A DNA stretch of 64,000 bases from Bradyrhizobium nivariense (GTDB taxonomy: Bacteria > Pseudomonadota > Alphaproteobacteria > Rhizobiales > Xanthobacteraceae), in the NCBI RefSeq assembly GCF_029846715.1, contig NZ_JARVWW010000024.1, forward strand, positions 1 through 64,000, read 5' to 3'. Numbering within the stretch: position 1 is the stretch's first letter; each line of letters begins with the position of its first letter. Positions 53,616 through 62,674 of this stretch are shown here, piece by piece. The notes below the pieces were generated by a model that saw only the letters and a program-made list of their open reading frames with translations, was not told the origin of the DNA and searched no databases. Position numbers and translations under genes: made by a program.

Positions 53616-55043
53616 GAAGCACGACGCCATCGTCCGCACCGCCGCGGTGATCTCGCTTTCGCGCCAGGCCGCGAAGCCGAGCAGCAGGCCGTGATCGCAG
53701 GGACGGCCGAGCGCAAGGCTGGACAAAGCCCGCGTTTCAACCCCTGCGGCGACCAGCCGTTTGACCGCCGCCTGATCGGCGCGACCGCGCTTGAGGCGGG
53801 CGACGAGCTGGATGCCGCCCGGAGGCGCTTCGACCGAGAGAACCTCGCCGAGATGACGCTCCAGTCCCTCGACGAGGTGATCGCGGCGGGCGTGATAGAT
53901 CCGGCGCATCCGGCGCAGATGCGCCAGGAAATGCCCGTCGGCAATGAACTCGGCCAGCGCTTCCTGGATGTGGCTCGCGGCGATCAGCCCGATGTGCCGC
54001 TGCGCGATCTCCAAGGTGTTGACCAGTGCCGGCGGCACGACGAGATAGCCGATCCGGATGTCCGAGGTCGTCGCCTTCGAGAACGTGCCGACATAGAACA
54101 CGCGGCCATGGGCATCGAGCCCCTGCAAGGCTGGCACCGGCCGGCTGTCATAGTGGAATTCGCCGTCGTAATCGTCCTCCACGATCCAGGTCTTGCCGGG
54201 CCTGCTCAGGCCAAGAAATTCCGTGCGGCGCGAGAGCGACATCAGACGGCCGGTCGGGTGCTGGTGCGATGGCGTCATGAAGATCAATTTTGGGGCCGTC
54301 AGCCCCGGAATTCGCTGCATGCCCTGCTCGTCCAACCTCATCCCGATCACGCGCGCACCGGACGCGTGGAAGGCCGCCGCGGCGCCGGGATAGCCGGGAT
54401 CCTCCACCCAGACGTCGTCGCCGGGCGTGATGACGGCAGCCGCAATCAAGGTCAGCGCAGCCTGCGCGCTCGGCAGAATCAGGATCTGATCCGCCGTCGC
54501 GCGCACGCCCCTGCTGGTCGCGAGATAATGCGCCAGCGCCTCGCGCAGGCGCGGCCGGTTGACCGGTCCGAGCTCGCGCCTGGCCGCGCGCACAGCGCTG
54601 CGGCGCAGGCAGCGCGCCCAGACCTCGTTCGGAAATTCCCTGAAATCGCCGTGTCCGGGACGCAAGGGTCTCAGTCGCGCCTGATAAGACATCGGCCAGT
54701 CGGTCTGCGTGAGGCTCGAAGCCCAGGGTGAAAGCCGCGGCTTCCCAGGGCGCAGGCGAGATACGACGGCGCCCGCCTCTTCGACGCGCTCGCCGCCGTC
54801 GACCGTGACCATCGGACGGCGGCCATGCGAGGCCTCGAGATATCCCTCGGCGGCGAGTTGCTCGAACGCATAGGTGACGGTGTTGCGCGAGACGCCGAGA
54901 TCGCTCGCAAGCCGGCGGCTCGACGGCAGCGTGCGGCCTTTGCCGAGACGGCCAGTCGCGATCAAGCTTCGGAGCTGGCTTGTCAGTTGAGCCGCCAGCC
55001 CCTCCTCGTCGGCGCGCTTCAGGTCGATCAGGGCGGAGACCAT
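53613..55043 (-). CDS. MocR/PdxR-type GntR regulator with aminotransferase domain
   Basis: A 476-residue transcription factor. A GntR winged helix is at the N-terminus (TGRLGKGRTLPSSRRLASDLG, SRNTVTYAFEQLAAEGYLEA). A class I aminotransferase-like domain follows, with the PLP lysine in YVGTFSKATTSD. The ATG at 55043 follows GGAAAG. A GTG at 55061 would add 6 residues but sits on an operator-like CTGGCAC. It is divergent from the EamA permease gene, which it probably controls. Confidence 0.88.
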   Translation of the reverse strand: MVSALIDLKRADEEGLAAQLTSQLRSLIATGRLGKGRTLPSSRRLASDLGVSRNTVTYAFEQLAAEGYLEASHGRRPMVTVDGGERVEEAGAVVSRLRPGKPRLSPWASSLTQTDWPMSYQARLRPLRPGHGDFREFPNEVWARCLRRSAVRAARRELGPVNRPRLREALAHYLATSRGVRATADQILILPSAQAALTLIAAAVITPGDDVWVEDPGYPGAAAAFHASGARVIGMRLDEQGMQRIPGLTAPKLIFMTPSHQHPTGRLMSLSRRTEFLGLSRPGKTWIVEDDYDGEFHYDSRPVPALQGLDAHGRVFYVGTFSKATTSDIRIGYLVVPPALVNTLEIAQRHIGLIAASHIQEALAEFIADGHFLAHLRRMRRIYHARRDHLVEGLERHLGEVLSVEAPPGGIQLVARLKRGRADQAAVKRLVAAGVETRALSSLALGRPCDHGLLLGFAAWRESEITAAVRTMASCF

Positions 55044-55054
55044 GCTTTCCGGAA

Positions 55055-55098
55055 CTGGCACCTTATTCCTTTCCGATCTGGCACTTTTTCAGGTGCCA
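55055..55098. promoter_or_regulatory. MocR-type operator candidate (repeated CTGGCAC)
   Basis: CTGGCAC occurs at 55055-55061 and 55078-55084, 23 bases apart (about two turns). The inverted AGGTGCCA follows at 55091-55098. The two direct repeats plus an inverted third half-site match the layout known for MocR regulators. They lie between the divergent regulator and permease genes. Confidence 0.6.
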
Positions 55099-55143
55099 AT
55101 CGAAATGCTATCCGCCGGACTGGACTGCTTCAAGGATTTTGCG

Positions 55144-56058
55144 ATGAACTCCCTCTCACCTCGCGCGGCTGTCGGCCTGTTCCTCATCGTCGTGCTGGCC
55201 TGGGGCGTGAACTGGTCGGTGACGAAGCAACTGGTCCAGTTCCTTCCGCCACTGTGGACTTCAGCGATCCGAAGCTGGATCGCGCTGGCTGGATTGTTCG
55301 TGATCCTCGGACTGAGCAACAATCTGGTGATCCCGGAGCGGCGCGACATTCCTGTGGTCCTGAGCGTCGCGCTGCTGCACATGACGGTGTTCTCGGTCCT
55401 GGTTGCGGCCGGTGTGCGCTTCCTGCCCGCGAGCAAGGCCATCGTGCTCGGCTACACCACGCCACTCTGGGTCGCGATCGCCGCGCCTCTGCTCGGGAAA
55501 GATACGCTGACCGCGCCAAAACTCGCCGGCGCCCTGCTCGGGCTGGTCGGCCTTGCCGTGATCCTGAACCCGGAATCCATCGACTGGACCAACACCAACG
55601 TCGTGCTCGGCGCCGGCATGGTCATCCTGGCCGCGATCTCCTGGGCTGCGAACATCATCTATATCCGCGCGCATCGCTGGATCGCGTCCCCGCTCCAGTT
55701 GCTGATCTGGCAGGTGCTTGTGGCGACCATCGTGCTGACAGGATCGGCGGTAGTCACGGATGGCCTGCCGCACGCAGAATGGTCGTGGAAGCTTGTCCTG
55801 CTGTTCCTGTATTCCGGCTTGATCGGGACAGTGCTGGCCTATTGGGCAATGTCGATGGTCAACAAGAGCATCTCGGCCCTGACGACCTCGCTCGGCACCA
55901 CTGGGACGCCACTCGTCGGTATTGCCAGTGCGGCGATCCTGCTGGGTGAGCCGATCGACATGAGCCTTGCCATCGCGGCCGGATTGATCGTCGCCGGCAT
56001 CGGCCTCGCGACGTTGGGCGACCGGCTGCTGCGCAGTCAGGCCACCGCGAGCGGCTGA
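55144..56058 (+). CDS. EamA/DMT family permease
   Basis: A 10-helix drug/metabolite transporter of 304 residues, with two EamA repeats. The first starts AVGLFLIVVLAWGVNWSV and the second near NVVLGAGMVILAAISWAAN. GTTGTPLVGIASAAILLGEPID in the second repeat is typical. ATG at 55144 follows GGATTTTGCG. The direction of transport is unknown; members often export amino acids or metabolites. It overlaps convergently with the YedE gene by 22 bases. Confidence 0.88.
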   Translation: MNSLSPRAAVGLFLIVVLAWGVNWSVTKQLVQFLPPLWTSAIRSWIALAGLFVILGLSNNLVIPERRDIPVVLSVALLHMTVFSVLVAAGVRFLPASKAIVLGYTTPLWVAIAAPLLGKDTLTAPKLAGALLGLVGLAVILNPESIDWTNTNVVLGAGMVILAAISWAANIIYIRAHRWIASPLQLLIWQVLVATIVLTGSAVVTDGLPHAEWSWKLVLLFLYSGLIGTVLAYWAMSMVNKSISALTTSLGTTGTPLVGIASAAILLGEPIDMSLAIAAGLIVAGIGLATLGDRLLRSQATASG

Positions 56059-57095
56059 ACGCGCAGGACACCGCGCAGGCCCGCCGTCGTGCCGAGCAGG
56101 ATGCCGGCGACGGCGACGAACGAGCCCAGCGCGAGCGTCGAGACGCCGGTGAGCCCCTGCCCGATCGAGCAGCCGAAGGCCATCACGCCGCCGATGCCCA
56201 TCAGCGCGGCGCCACCCGCGGATCGCAGCATGTGGCGTGGCGAGGAATAGCCTTCGAGATGGAAACGACCCGTGGCAAGCGCGGTGACCAGACTGCCAGC
56301 GAAGACGCCGGCAACTGTCGCAATGCCGAAATTCAGCGTCAGGCCGGTCGAGAGCATGGCATATTGCAGGCTGTCCGCGATCGGCGCGATGAAGGTGAGC
56401 GAGGTCACCGGGACGGGGTTGAAGTCATCAGCGCCGAGATAACCGGAGACGAACCAGCCAGCGGCGACGAGAAGACCGACGATGACACCGGCTGCGATCT
56501 GGCCGGGCGAACGCCGGAACGCCGGCAGTGCGAAAGCAAACAGGATCAACGCAACGACGATGACAGCAGCAGCCAGCGCGCGCGAAACCGCTTCAGCAGG
56601 ACCGAAAGTCGCCAACAGTGACGGCAGCGAATTGGCGTTGACCGTGGTTTGCGAGGCCTGGACCAGCGCAATGCGCGCCGGCGCGACCAGGCCCCTGAGG
56701 GTCATCTGCGCGGCGATGGCGAGCACGACCACCACGACGAAGGAGCGGAGATTGCCGCGACCGAGCAGCACCAGGGCGCGCGAACCGCAGCCGTTCGACA
56801 GCACCATGCCGTAGCCGAACAGAAGTCCGCCGAGGAACAGCACCGGCGCCGAAAAGGACTGTTGCAGGTAGATCGACTTACCGAGATCGACCATGCCGCT
56901 GCCGGCGAGGAACTGGCTTGCCGCGATCGCAACCGCGATCGCCAGCGCATAGGTCCGTACCAGCCGCCCGTCCCCTTCCGCCAGCCAGCCGCGCATGCTG
57001 CTCATCAGGCAGAAGCCGCTGAGCAACCCGGCGGCGCCGTAAACGAGGCCAATGACGAGGCCGGCCAGGATGACGAGTTGGGTGGACGACTCCAT
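56037..57095 (-). CDS. YeeE/YedE family sulfur-compound membrane protein
   Basis: A polytopic membrane protein of 352 residues. The two conserved cysteine motifs are in MVLSNGCGSRALVLLGRG and AFGCSIGQGLTGVSTLALGS, the pattern of YeeE/YedE-type thiosulfate/sulfur transporters. About ten hydrophobic helices are visible. The ATG at 57095 is 2 bases after the quinone oxidoreductase stop. It ends the minus-strand run that begins with paa genes, but a link to phenylacetate is not shown. Confidence 0.85.
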   Translation of the reverse strand: MESSTQLVILAGLVIGLVYGAAGLLSGFCLMSSMRGWLAEGDGRLVRTYALAIAVAIAASQFLAGSGMVDLGKSIYLQQSFSAPVLFLGGLLFGYGMVLSNGCGSRALVLLGRGNLRSFVVVVVLAIAAQMTLRGLVAPARIALVQASQTTVNANSLPSLLATFGPAEAVSRALAAAVIVVALILFAFALPAFRRSPGQIAAGVIVGLLVAAGWFVSGYLGADDFNPVPVTSLTFIAPIADSLQYAMLSTGLTLNFGIATVAGVFAGSLVTALATGRFHLEGYSSPRHMLRSAGGAALMGIGGVMAFGCSIGQGLTGVSTLALGSFVAVAGILLGTTAGLRGVLRVQPLAVA

Positions 57096-57097
57096 GA

Positions 57098-58102
57098 TCA
57101 AGGTTTCAGGATCACGCGATCCCGCGACGAGCCGGCAACGGCGGCATAGGCCTCCTTTGCGCGCTCCAACGGATAGACGGCGTTCACTTTGATCGGGAAC
57201 GGTTTCAGGTGCCCGCCCGCAAAGCCTGGGCCGAGGTCGCGCAGCACAGCACCTGTCGCGGCCGACGACAGACCGAGCGTGTCGATGCCGACATAGGTGT
57301 GTTGCCCGCGGTAGAATTCGAGGATGTTGAACTGCACGATGCGGTCGATCGCGGCGATCAGGATCTGGCGACCGCGAAGTGCGAGCGACTTGTGCGCCGC
57401 CTGGAAATAGGGATCGCCGACCGTGTTGAAGACGATGTCGGCGCCTTTGCCATCGGTCAATTCGCGCACCCGCGTGGCGACGTCGATCGCGGAAGCGTCG
57501 ATCACCTCGATGGACGCGTTGGTATGGCCCTCATAGGCTTCCGCCTTGCGCACCACGCCGATGACGCGCGCGCCCTGCCAGGTCGCGATCTGCACCGCCG
57601 CTTGACCGACCTTGCCGTTGACGCCGAACACCAACACCGTTTCGCCGGGCTTTGGAATGCCGGCGCGGCGAAAGCCCTCCATGGCGGTGACGAAGGGCAC
57701 GCCGATGCCGGCGGCCCCCTCCCAGGACACGGACCTCGGCTTGTCTACCACCGCGTCAGATTCAACGACGAGATGGCTGGCGTGGGTGCCGTCGCGGCGG
57801 ATGCCGAGATCGCCGGAGGAGCCGAACACTTCGCGGCCGATCGTACCGGCCGGCCCGTCGATCACCACGCCGGCGTAATCGCGACCCGGCGTGCGCGGGA
57901 AGACGGCATAGGGCATCAGCCCGGTCGCGGCCTTGACGTCGGACGGATTGACGGCGGCGGCCTTGATCTCGATCAGGAGATCATCCGGACCACGCGTGAG
58001 CGCATGACGCTCGACGCCAAGTACAAGCGCGGCGGCGTTCTCAGCCTTGGCATTGAGGCGCACGCAGCGCGCTTCGACAGCTTTGGTATCGGCTGGTGAC
58101 AT
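57098..58102 (-). CDS. Zinc-type alcohol dehydrogenase/quinone oxidoreductase family protein
   Basis: A medium-chain dehydrogenase of 334 residues. The nucleotide motif is VLVFGVNGKVGQAAVQIA, and NPSDVKAATGLMP with GRDYAGVV lies at the N-terminus. Zinc-ligand cysteines are not evident, so the zinc-free quinone oxidoreductase branch is more likely. ATG at 58102. It follows paaK by 51 bases in the same direction and is tightly linked to the YedE gene. Confidence 0.83.
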   Translation of the reverse strand: MSPADTKAVEARCVRLNAKAENAAALVLGVERHALTRGPDDLLIEIKAAAVNPSDVKAATGLMPYAVFPRTPGRDYAGVVIDGPAGTIGREVFGSSGDLGIRRDGTHASHLVVESDAVVDKPRSVSWEGAAGIGVPFVTAMEGFRRAGIPKPGETVLVFGVNGKVGQAAVQIATWQGARVIGVVRKAEAYEGHTNASIEVIDASAIDVATRVRELTDGKGADIVFNTVGDPYFQAAHKSLALRGRQILIAAIDRIVQFNILEFYRGQHTYVGIDTLGLSSAATGAVLRDLGPGFAGGHLKPFPIKVNAVYPLERAKEAYAAVAGSSRDRVILKP

Positions 58103-58153
58103 CGAACGACCCACGACCTCTCGCGGGCCTTGTCGCCTTTGGGGGCGGTCGAG

Positions 58154-59485
58154 TCAATCCTTCGGCCGCTTGTCGTAGAGGCGCTTGGCCTTGCCAAGCG
58201 AGCGTTCCAGCGTAGCGGGGGCGACCGCTTGCACCTTGGCGGTGATGCCGATGGTGTTCTTGATGTGGGTCGATATCCGGCTCGCATGGTCGAGGAGACC
58301 CCGACCGTCCCAACTCTCCGGCCGCGCCTCGGCAATGATCGTCAACTCGTCCATGCGTCCTTCGCGGGTCAGTTCCAGAATGAAATGCCCGCCGCACCAG
58401 TCGGTGGCGAGCAGAACCTCCTCGATCTGGGTCGGGAACAGATTGACGCCGCGCAGGATGATCATGTCGTCGGAACGACCCGTGACCTTCTCCATCCGCC
58501 GCATGCCCGGCCGCGCCGTACCCGGCAGCAGCCGCGTCAGGTCGCGGGTGCGATAGCGGATCACCGGAAATGCTTCCTTGGTGAGCGAGGTAAAGACCAG
58601 TTCGCCCTTCTCCCCGTCGGGCAGCACAGCGCCGGACTCGGGATCGATAATTTCAGGGTAGAAATGATCCTCCCAGATGTGCAGGCCGTCCTTGGACTCG
58701 ATACATTCCTGCGCAACGCCGGGTCCGATCACCTCGGAGAGACCGTAGATGTCGGTCGCGTCCATGTCGAAAGCGGCCTCGATCTCGCCGCGCATCGCAT
58801 TGGTCCAGGGCTCGGCGCCGAAGATGCCGACCTTGAGCGAGCATTGACGCGGATCGAGCTTCTGGCGCTTGAACTCGTCGAGGATCGCCAGCATGTAGCT
58901 CGGCGTCACCGTGATGATGTCGGGCCGGAAATCGTCGATGAGCTGCACCTGCCGCTCGGTCATGCCGCCGGAGATCGGCACCACGGTGCAGCCGAGTTTT
59001 TCGGCGCCGTAGTGCACACCGAGCCCTCCAGTGAAGAGACCATAGCCATAGGCATTGTGGATGATCATCCCGGTTCGGCCGCCGGCGGCGCGGATCGAGC
59101 GCGCCATCACGTCCGACCAGGTGTCGATGTCGCGTTGCGTATAGCCCACCACGATCGGCTTGCCAGTCGTGCCGGAGGACGCATGCACGCGCACCAGCTT
59201 TTCACGGGGCACGGCAAACATGTTGAAAGGATAGTTGTCGCGCAGGTCCGTCTTCACCGTGAACGGAAATTTCGCGAGATCCGAGAGCTCGCGAAAGTCC
59301 GACGGGTGCACACCGGCCGTATCGAAGGCGTTGCGATAATGCGCGACGTTGTCGTAGGCGTGCTTCAGCGACCAGGCCAACCGCTGCGTCTGGAGCGCCT
59401 TGATCTCGTCACGTGACGCGCGCTCATGCGCGTCCATTTCGGCGCGATAGGTGTTGCCACCTTCCTTGAGCTTCGTCAGAGCCAT
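58154..59485 (-). CDS. paaK: Phenylacetate-CoA ligase
   Basis: ATP-dependent formation of phenylacetyl-CoA, the first step of the paa pathway. The 443-residue chain has the PaaK-type phosphate motif VHASSGTTGKPIVVGY, IFGAEPWTNAMR, DIYGLSEVIGPG and the C-terminal GVNLFPTQIEEVL. ATG at 59485. The longer frame to 59827 is antisense to paaI. It lies 31 bases after paaI and is the last recognised paa gene in the window. Confidence 0.95.
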   Translation of the reverse strand: MALTKLKEGGNTYRAEMDAHERASRDEIKALQTQRLAWSLKHAYDNVAHYRNAFDTAGVHPSDFRELSDLAKFPFTVKTDLRDNYPFNMFAVPREKLVRVHASSGTTGKPIVVGYTQRDIDTWSDVMARSIRAAGGRTGMIIHNAYGYGLFTGGLGVHYGAEKLGCTVVPISGGMTERQVQLIDDFRPDIITVTPSYMLAILDEFKRQKLDPRQCSLKVGIFGAEPWTNAMRGEIEAAFDMDATDIYGLSEVIGPGVAQECIESKDGLHIWEDHFYPEIIDPESGAVLPDGEKGELVFTSLTKEAFPVIRYRTRDLTRLLPGTARPGMRRMEKVTGRSDDMIILRGVNLFPTQIEEVLLATDWCGGHFILELTREGRMDELTIIAEARPESWDGRGLLDHASRISTHIKNTIGITAKVQAVAPATLERSLGKAKRLYDKRPKD

Positions 59486-59516
59486 CCTCGTTTCCCCACA
59501 TGGTTTGTTCTTTTCT

Positions 59517-59981
59517 TTATTGATCTTGCGCCGGCAGCCACGTGCCGGGAATGACCCGCGAATGTCCGCGGAATTCGGCGATGACGGTATCGCCGGCGGT
59601 GATGCGCACGTCATAGATGCCGGAGCGGCCGCCGCGCGTAACCTCGCGCGCTTTTGCGATGAGACGGTCGCCGAGCTTGCCCGGCTTGATGAAGGTGATC
59701 TGGCCCTGCGCCGCGACGACGCGGTCGTTGTGCGAATTGCAGGCGAAGGCGAAGGCGGAATCGGCGAGCGTGAAGATGAAGCCGCCATGAGCGATGCGCT
59801 GGCCGTTGACCATGTCCGGCCGCACATTCATCGCCAGCGACGCAAAGCCGGGGCCGATCTCGACGATCTCCATGCCGAGGCCTTTCGAGGCATCGTCCTC
59901 CGCCCACATCGCATCGGCGCAGGCGCGGGCAACATCCTCAGGCGACCGGATTTTGACGTTCACGCGCTTCTCCCGGCCCAT
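59517..59981 (-). CDS. paaI: Hydroxyphenylacetyl-CoA thioesterase
   Basis: A hotdog-fold thioesterase of 154 residues. The active-site region is QRIAHGGFIFTLADSAFAFACNS. PaaI hydrolyses stalled ring-hydroxylated phenylacetyl-CoA and so relieves CoA depletion. The ATG at 59981 was preferred; a TTG at 60014 would add 11 residues. It lies 37 bases after paaE. Confidence 0.9.
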   Translation of the reverse strand: MGREKRVNVKIRSPEDVARACADAMWAEDDASKGLGMEIVEIGPGFASLAMNVRPDMVNGQRIAHGGFIFTLADSAFAFACNSHNDRVVAAQGQITFIKPGKLGDRLIAKAREVTRGGRSGIYDVRITAGDTVIAEFRGHSRVIPGTWLPAQDQ

Positions 59982-60018
59982 TGTTTGCACATGATGTTCC
60001 GCTGGTTGGTCCAAGCTG

Positions 60019-61101
60019 TCAAACGTGGTCGTAATCGACCACGACCCGTTCCGACGATGGCTTCGCCTGGCAGGTCAGGACAAACCCGGCCTTCAGCTCC
60101 CAGGGTTCCAGCGAGTAGTTGATGTCCATCGGCGCCTCGCCCTCGACCAGTTTGGCGCGGCAGGTCGAGCACATGCCGCCCTTGCAGGCGAAGGGCAGAT
60201 CGACGCCGGCGCGCAGCGCTGCATCGAGGATCGCCTCGTCCGCGGCGACCGGCACGTCGCGGCGCTTGCCGTCGATGATCAGCGACGCCATCGCTTTCGG
60301 CGGCGCGTCAGGCGCAACGATCTTCTTCGGCCGCGGCTTGCCGCCGAACTCGGAGACAAAGCGCTCGACGTGGATACGCTCTTCCGCGATGCCGAGCCCC
60401 CGGCAGGTCGCCTCGATCTCTTCGCTCATGCCCAGAGGTCCGCAGATGAAGATGTGATCGATGCTCGCGGCCGGCACCAGAGAGCGCAGCAGCACCCTCA
60501 CCTTGTCGCCGTCGAGTCGGCCGTGCAGGATCGGAATGTCCTGTTCCTCGCCGGAGATGACGTGGAAGATCGAGAAGCGATCGATGAAGCGATCCTTGAG
60601 CTCTTCAAGCGCCTCGATGAACATGATGTTGTCGGTCGTGCGATTGCCGTAGAACAGAAAGAAGTGGCTGTCCGGCTCGCGCGCAAGCGTGCCCTTGACG
60701 ATCGACAGGATCGGCGTGATGCCGGAGCCCGCGGCAAAGCCGACATTGATGCGGCCGGCGCCGGCCGGCGGGACCACGCCGAAGCGTCCGGTGGGCGTCA
60801 TCACGTCCAGCTCGTCGCCACACTTCAAATCGTCCGCCGCCCAGCTCGAGAACGCGCCACCATCAATCTTCTTGACGGCGATGCGTATCTCGCCGTCGTC
60901 GGGGCCGGAACAGATCGAATAGGAGCGGCGCACCTCCTCGCCATCCAGCATGGTGCGGAGCGTGAGGTATTGGCCGGGCGTGAAGGCGTAGTCGGTCGCA
61001 AGCTCCGTCGGGATGGCAAATGTCAGCGATACGGCGTCGGACGCCTCGCGGCGGAGGTCGTTGACGGCCAGGCGATGGAAGCGCGGTGCGGCTGCTGACA
61101 T
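60019..61101 (-). CDS. paaE: 1,2-phenylacetyl-CoA epoxidase reductase subunit
   Basis: An electron-transfer flavoprotein of 360 residues. The FAD region is near YTPGQYLTLRT and RSYSICSGPDDG. The NAD(P) region is in NVGFAAGSGITPILSIV. The C-terminal [2Fe-2S] domain has the ligands in FACKGGMCSTCRAKL and a fourth cysteine in GFVLTCQAKP. It feeds electrons to the PaaA diiron centre. The ATG at 61101 is 2 bases after the paaD stop. Confidence 0.95.
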   Translation of the reverse strand: MSAAAPRFHRLAVNDLRREASDAVSLTFAIPTELATDYAFTPGQYLTLRTMLDGEEVRRSYSICSGPDDGEIRIAVKKIDGGAFSSWAADDLKCGDELDVMTPTGRFGVVPPAGAGRINVGFAAGSGITPILSIVKGTLAREPDSHFFLFYGNRTTDNIMFIEALEELKDRFIDRFSIFHVISGEEQDIPILHGRLDGDKVRVLLRSLVPAASIDHIFICGPLGMSEEIEATCRGLGIAEERIHVERFVSEFGGKPRPKKIVAPDAPPKAMASLIIDGKRRDVPVAADEAILDAALRAGVDLPFACKGGMCSTCRAKLVEGEAPMDINYSLEPWELKAGFVLTCQAKPSSERVVVDYDHV

Positions 61102-61103
61102 GG

Positions 61104-61607
61104 TCAATGACACTTGAAATAATCAAAGGGTTCGCGGCAGGTCTTGCAGCGCCAGAGCGCCTTGCAGGAGGTCGAGCCGAATTCGGACAGCAGCTCGGTA
61201 TCCGCCGAGCTGCATTGCGGGCACGCAACGGCCTGCTCGCCGAACAGCGCCCGGCGTGAATTCGAGGCTTGCGGCGGCGCGATGCCGTAGGCGTGAAGCT
61301 TCCGGCGGCCCTCCTCGCTCATCCAGTCGGTGGTCCAGGCCGGCGACAACACAGTGCGGACCTTTGGACGGCAGAATCCGGCGCGCTCCAGCGCGACCTC
61401 GATTTCCAGTGCGATCATGTTCATCGCCGGGCAACCCGAATAGGTCGGGGTGATCGCGACCTCGACGTGATCGCCGTCGAGAACGACATCGCGGAGCACA
61501 CCGAGATCGGCGATGGTCAAAACCGGAATTTCGGGATCAACCACACTCGCTGCGGCGTCCCAGGCGCGTTGGCGCAGTTCGCTATGGCGCTCCAGCACCG
61601 TCACCAT
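61104..61607 (-). CDS. paaD: Phenylacetate degradation protein PaaD (Fe-S assembly type)
   Basis: A 167-residue protein that matures the phenylacetyl-CoA epoxidase. The N-terminal DUF59-type domain has SVVDPEIPVLTIADLGVL and TPTYSGCPAMNMI. The C-terminal zinc-binding-like module has paired cysteines in VACPQCSSADTE and WRCKTCREPF. ATG at 61607 overlaps the paaC stop by 7 bases. Confidence 0.95.
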   Translation of the reverse strand: MVTVLERHSELRQRAWDAAASVVDPEIPVLTIADLGVLRDVVLDGDHVEVAITPTYSGCPAMNMIALEIEVALERAGFCRPKVRTVLSPAWTTDWMSEEGRRKLHAYGIAPPQASNSRRALFGEQAVACPQCSSADTELLSEFGSTSCKALWRCKTCREPFDYFKCH

Positions 61608-62377
61608 GTCTGCCCCGGGAAAGTGCGCTGCATCGACTGCAGCTCGGACAGAAGATGGCCAAGATGCTCGCTGTGCCGCCCGGAACGACCGCCCTGCTGC
61701 ATCCATCCGGTCTGCGGCAGCTCAAGCGTGGCTTCACTGATGACACCCGAGAGCGTCGTCAGCCAGCGACCGCGCAAGCTCCCGGGATCGATGGCGATAT
61801 CGGCATGGATCAGGGCGCGTTCGCCTTCATCGACGGCAAACATCTCACCGGTAAAAGCCCAGAGATGATCGATCGCGGCCTGCGCGCGGGCATGGCTCTC
61901 ATCCGTGCCGTCGCCCAGCCGGATGATCCACTCCGAGGCATGGCGAAGGTGATAGGCGCTCTCCTTCTCCGACTTGGCGGCAATGGCTGCAAGCGCCGCG
62001 TCGCGCGAAGTCATCATCGCACGCCAGTAGAGATCCGCGAAGGCGGAATAGAAGAACTGCCGCACCAGCGTCTGGGCAAAATCGCCATTGGGCTGTTCGA
62101 CCAGCAGCAAATTGCGGTACTGCCTGACGTCGCGCAGGTACGCGAACCTGTCCTCGTCGTTGTCCTTGCCTTCGACCTTGGCGGCGTAAGAGTAGAGTTC
62201 GCGGGCCTGGCCGAGAAGGTCGAGCGCGATATTGGAGAGCGCCATGTCCTCTTCCAGCATCGGCGCATGTCCGCACCATTCCGACAGCCTGTGCCCGAGG
62301 ATCAGCGCGTCGTCGGCGCGGCGCAATGCGTAAAGCACCAGCGGCGTCTCCGAGACCTGGATGTTCGCCACGGGCAT
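61601..62377 (-). CDS. paaC: 1,2-phenylacetyl-CoA epoxidase structural subunit
   Basis: A helical, ferritin-like subunit of 258 residues that pairs with PaaA but lacks a metal site. YALRRADDALILGHRLSEWCGHAP and NIALDLLGQARELY are typical, as is RHASEWIIRLGDGT. The ATG at 62377 overlaps the paaB stop as TGATG. The longer frame up to 62641 is antisense to the PaaB region and was rejected. Confidence 0.95.
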   Translation of the reverse strand: MPVANIQVSETPLVLYALRRADDALILGHRLSEWCGHAPMLEEDMALSNIALDLLGQARELYSYAAKVEGKDNDEDRFAYLRDVRQYRNLLLVEQPNGDFAQTLVRQFFYSAFADLYWRAMMTSRDAALAAIAAKSEKESAYHLRHASEWIIRLGDGTDESHARAQAAIDHLWAFTGEMFAVDEGERALIHADIAIDPGSLRGRWLTTLSGVISEATLELPQTGWMQQGGRSGRHSEHLGHLLSELQSMQRTFPGQTW

Positions 62378-62664
62378 CACATGTGCCCCACTTCGTCGGG
62401 TACCTCGTAGAACGTCGGATGCCGGTAGATCTTCGATTCCGCCGGCTCGAACATCATGCCCTTCTCGGCGGGGTCGCTTGCGGTGATCGCGGTCGACGGC
62501 ACCACCCAGATCGAAAGACCCTCGCCGCGGCGGGTATAGATGTCGCGGGCGGCCTGCAAGGCCATCGTGGCGTCGCTCGCATGCAGCGAGCCGACATGCT
62601 TGTGCGCGAGCCCGTTGCGGCTGCGAATGAAGACTTCCCACAGCGGCGTGTTCGGCGTGGCCAT
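62377..62664 (-). CDS. paaB: 1,2-phenylacetyl-CoA epoxidase subunit PaaB
   Basis: A 95-residue subunit. It starts MATPNTPLWEVFIRSRNGLAH and has HVGSLHASDATMALQAARDIYTRR, as in PaaB of other species. It bridges the PaaAC dimers. ATG at 62664 is 10 bases after paaA and follows AAGGAGAT. Confidence 0.95.
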   Translation of the reverse strand: MATPNTPLWEVFIRSRNGLAHKHVGSLHASDATMALQAARDIYTRRGEGLSIWVVPSTAITASDPAEKGMMFEPAESKIYRHPTFYEVPDEVGHM

Positions 62665-62674
62665 CGCGATCTCC

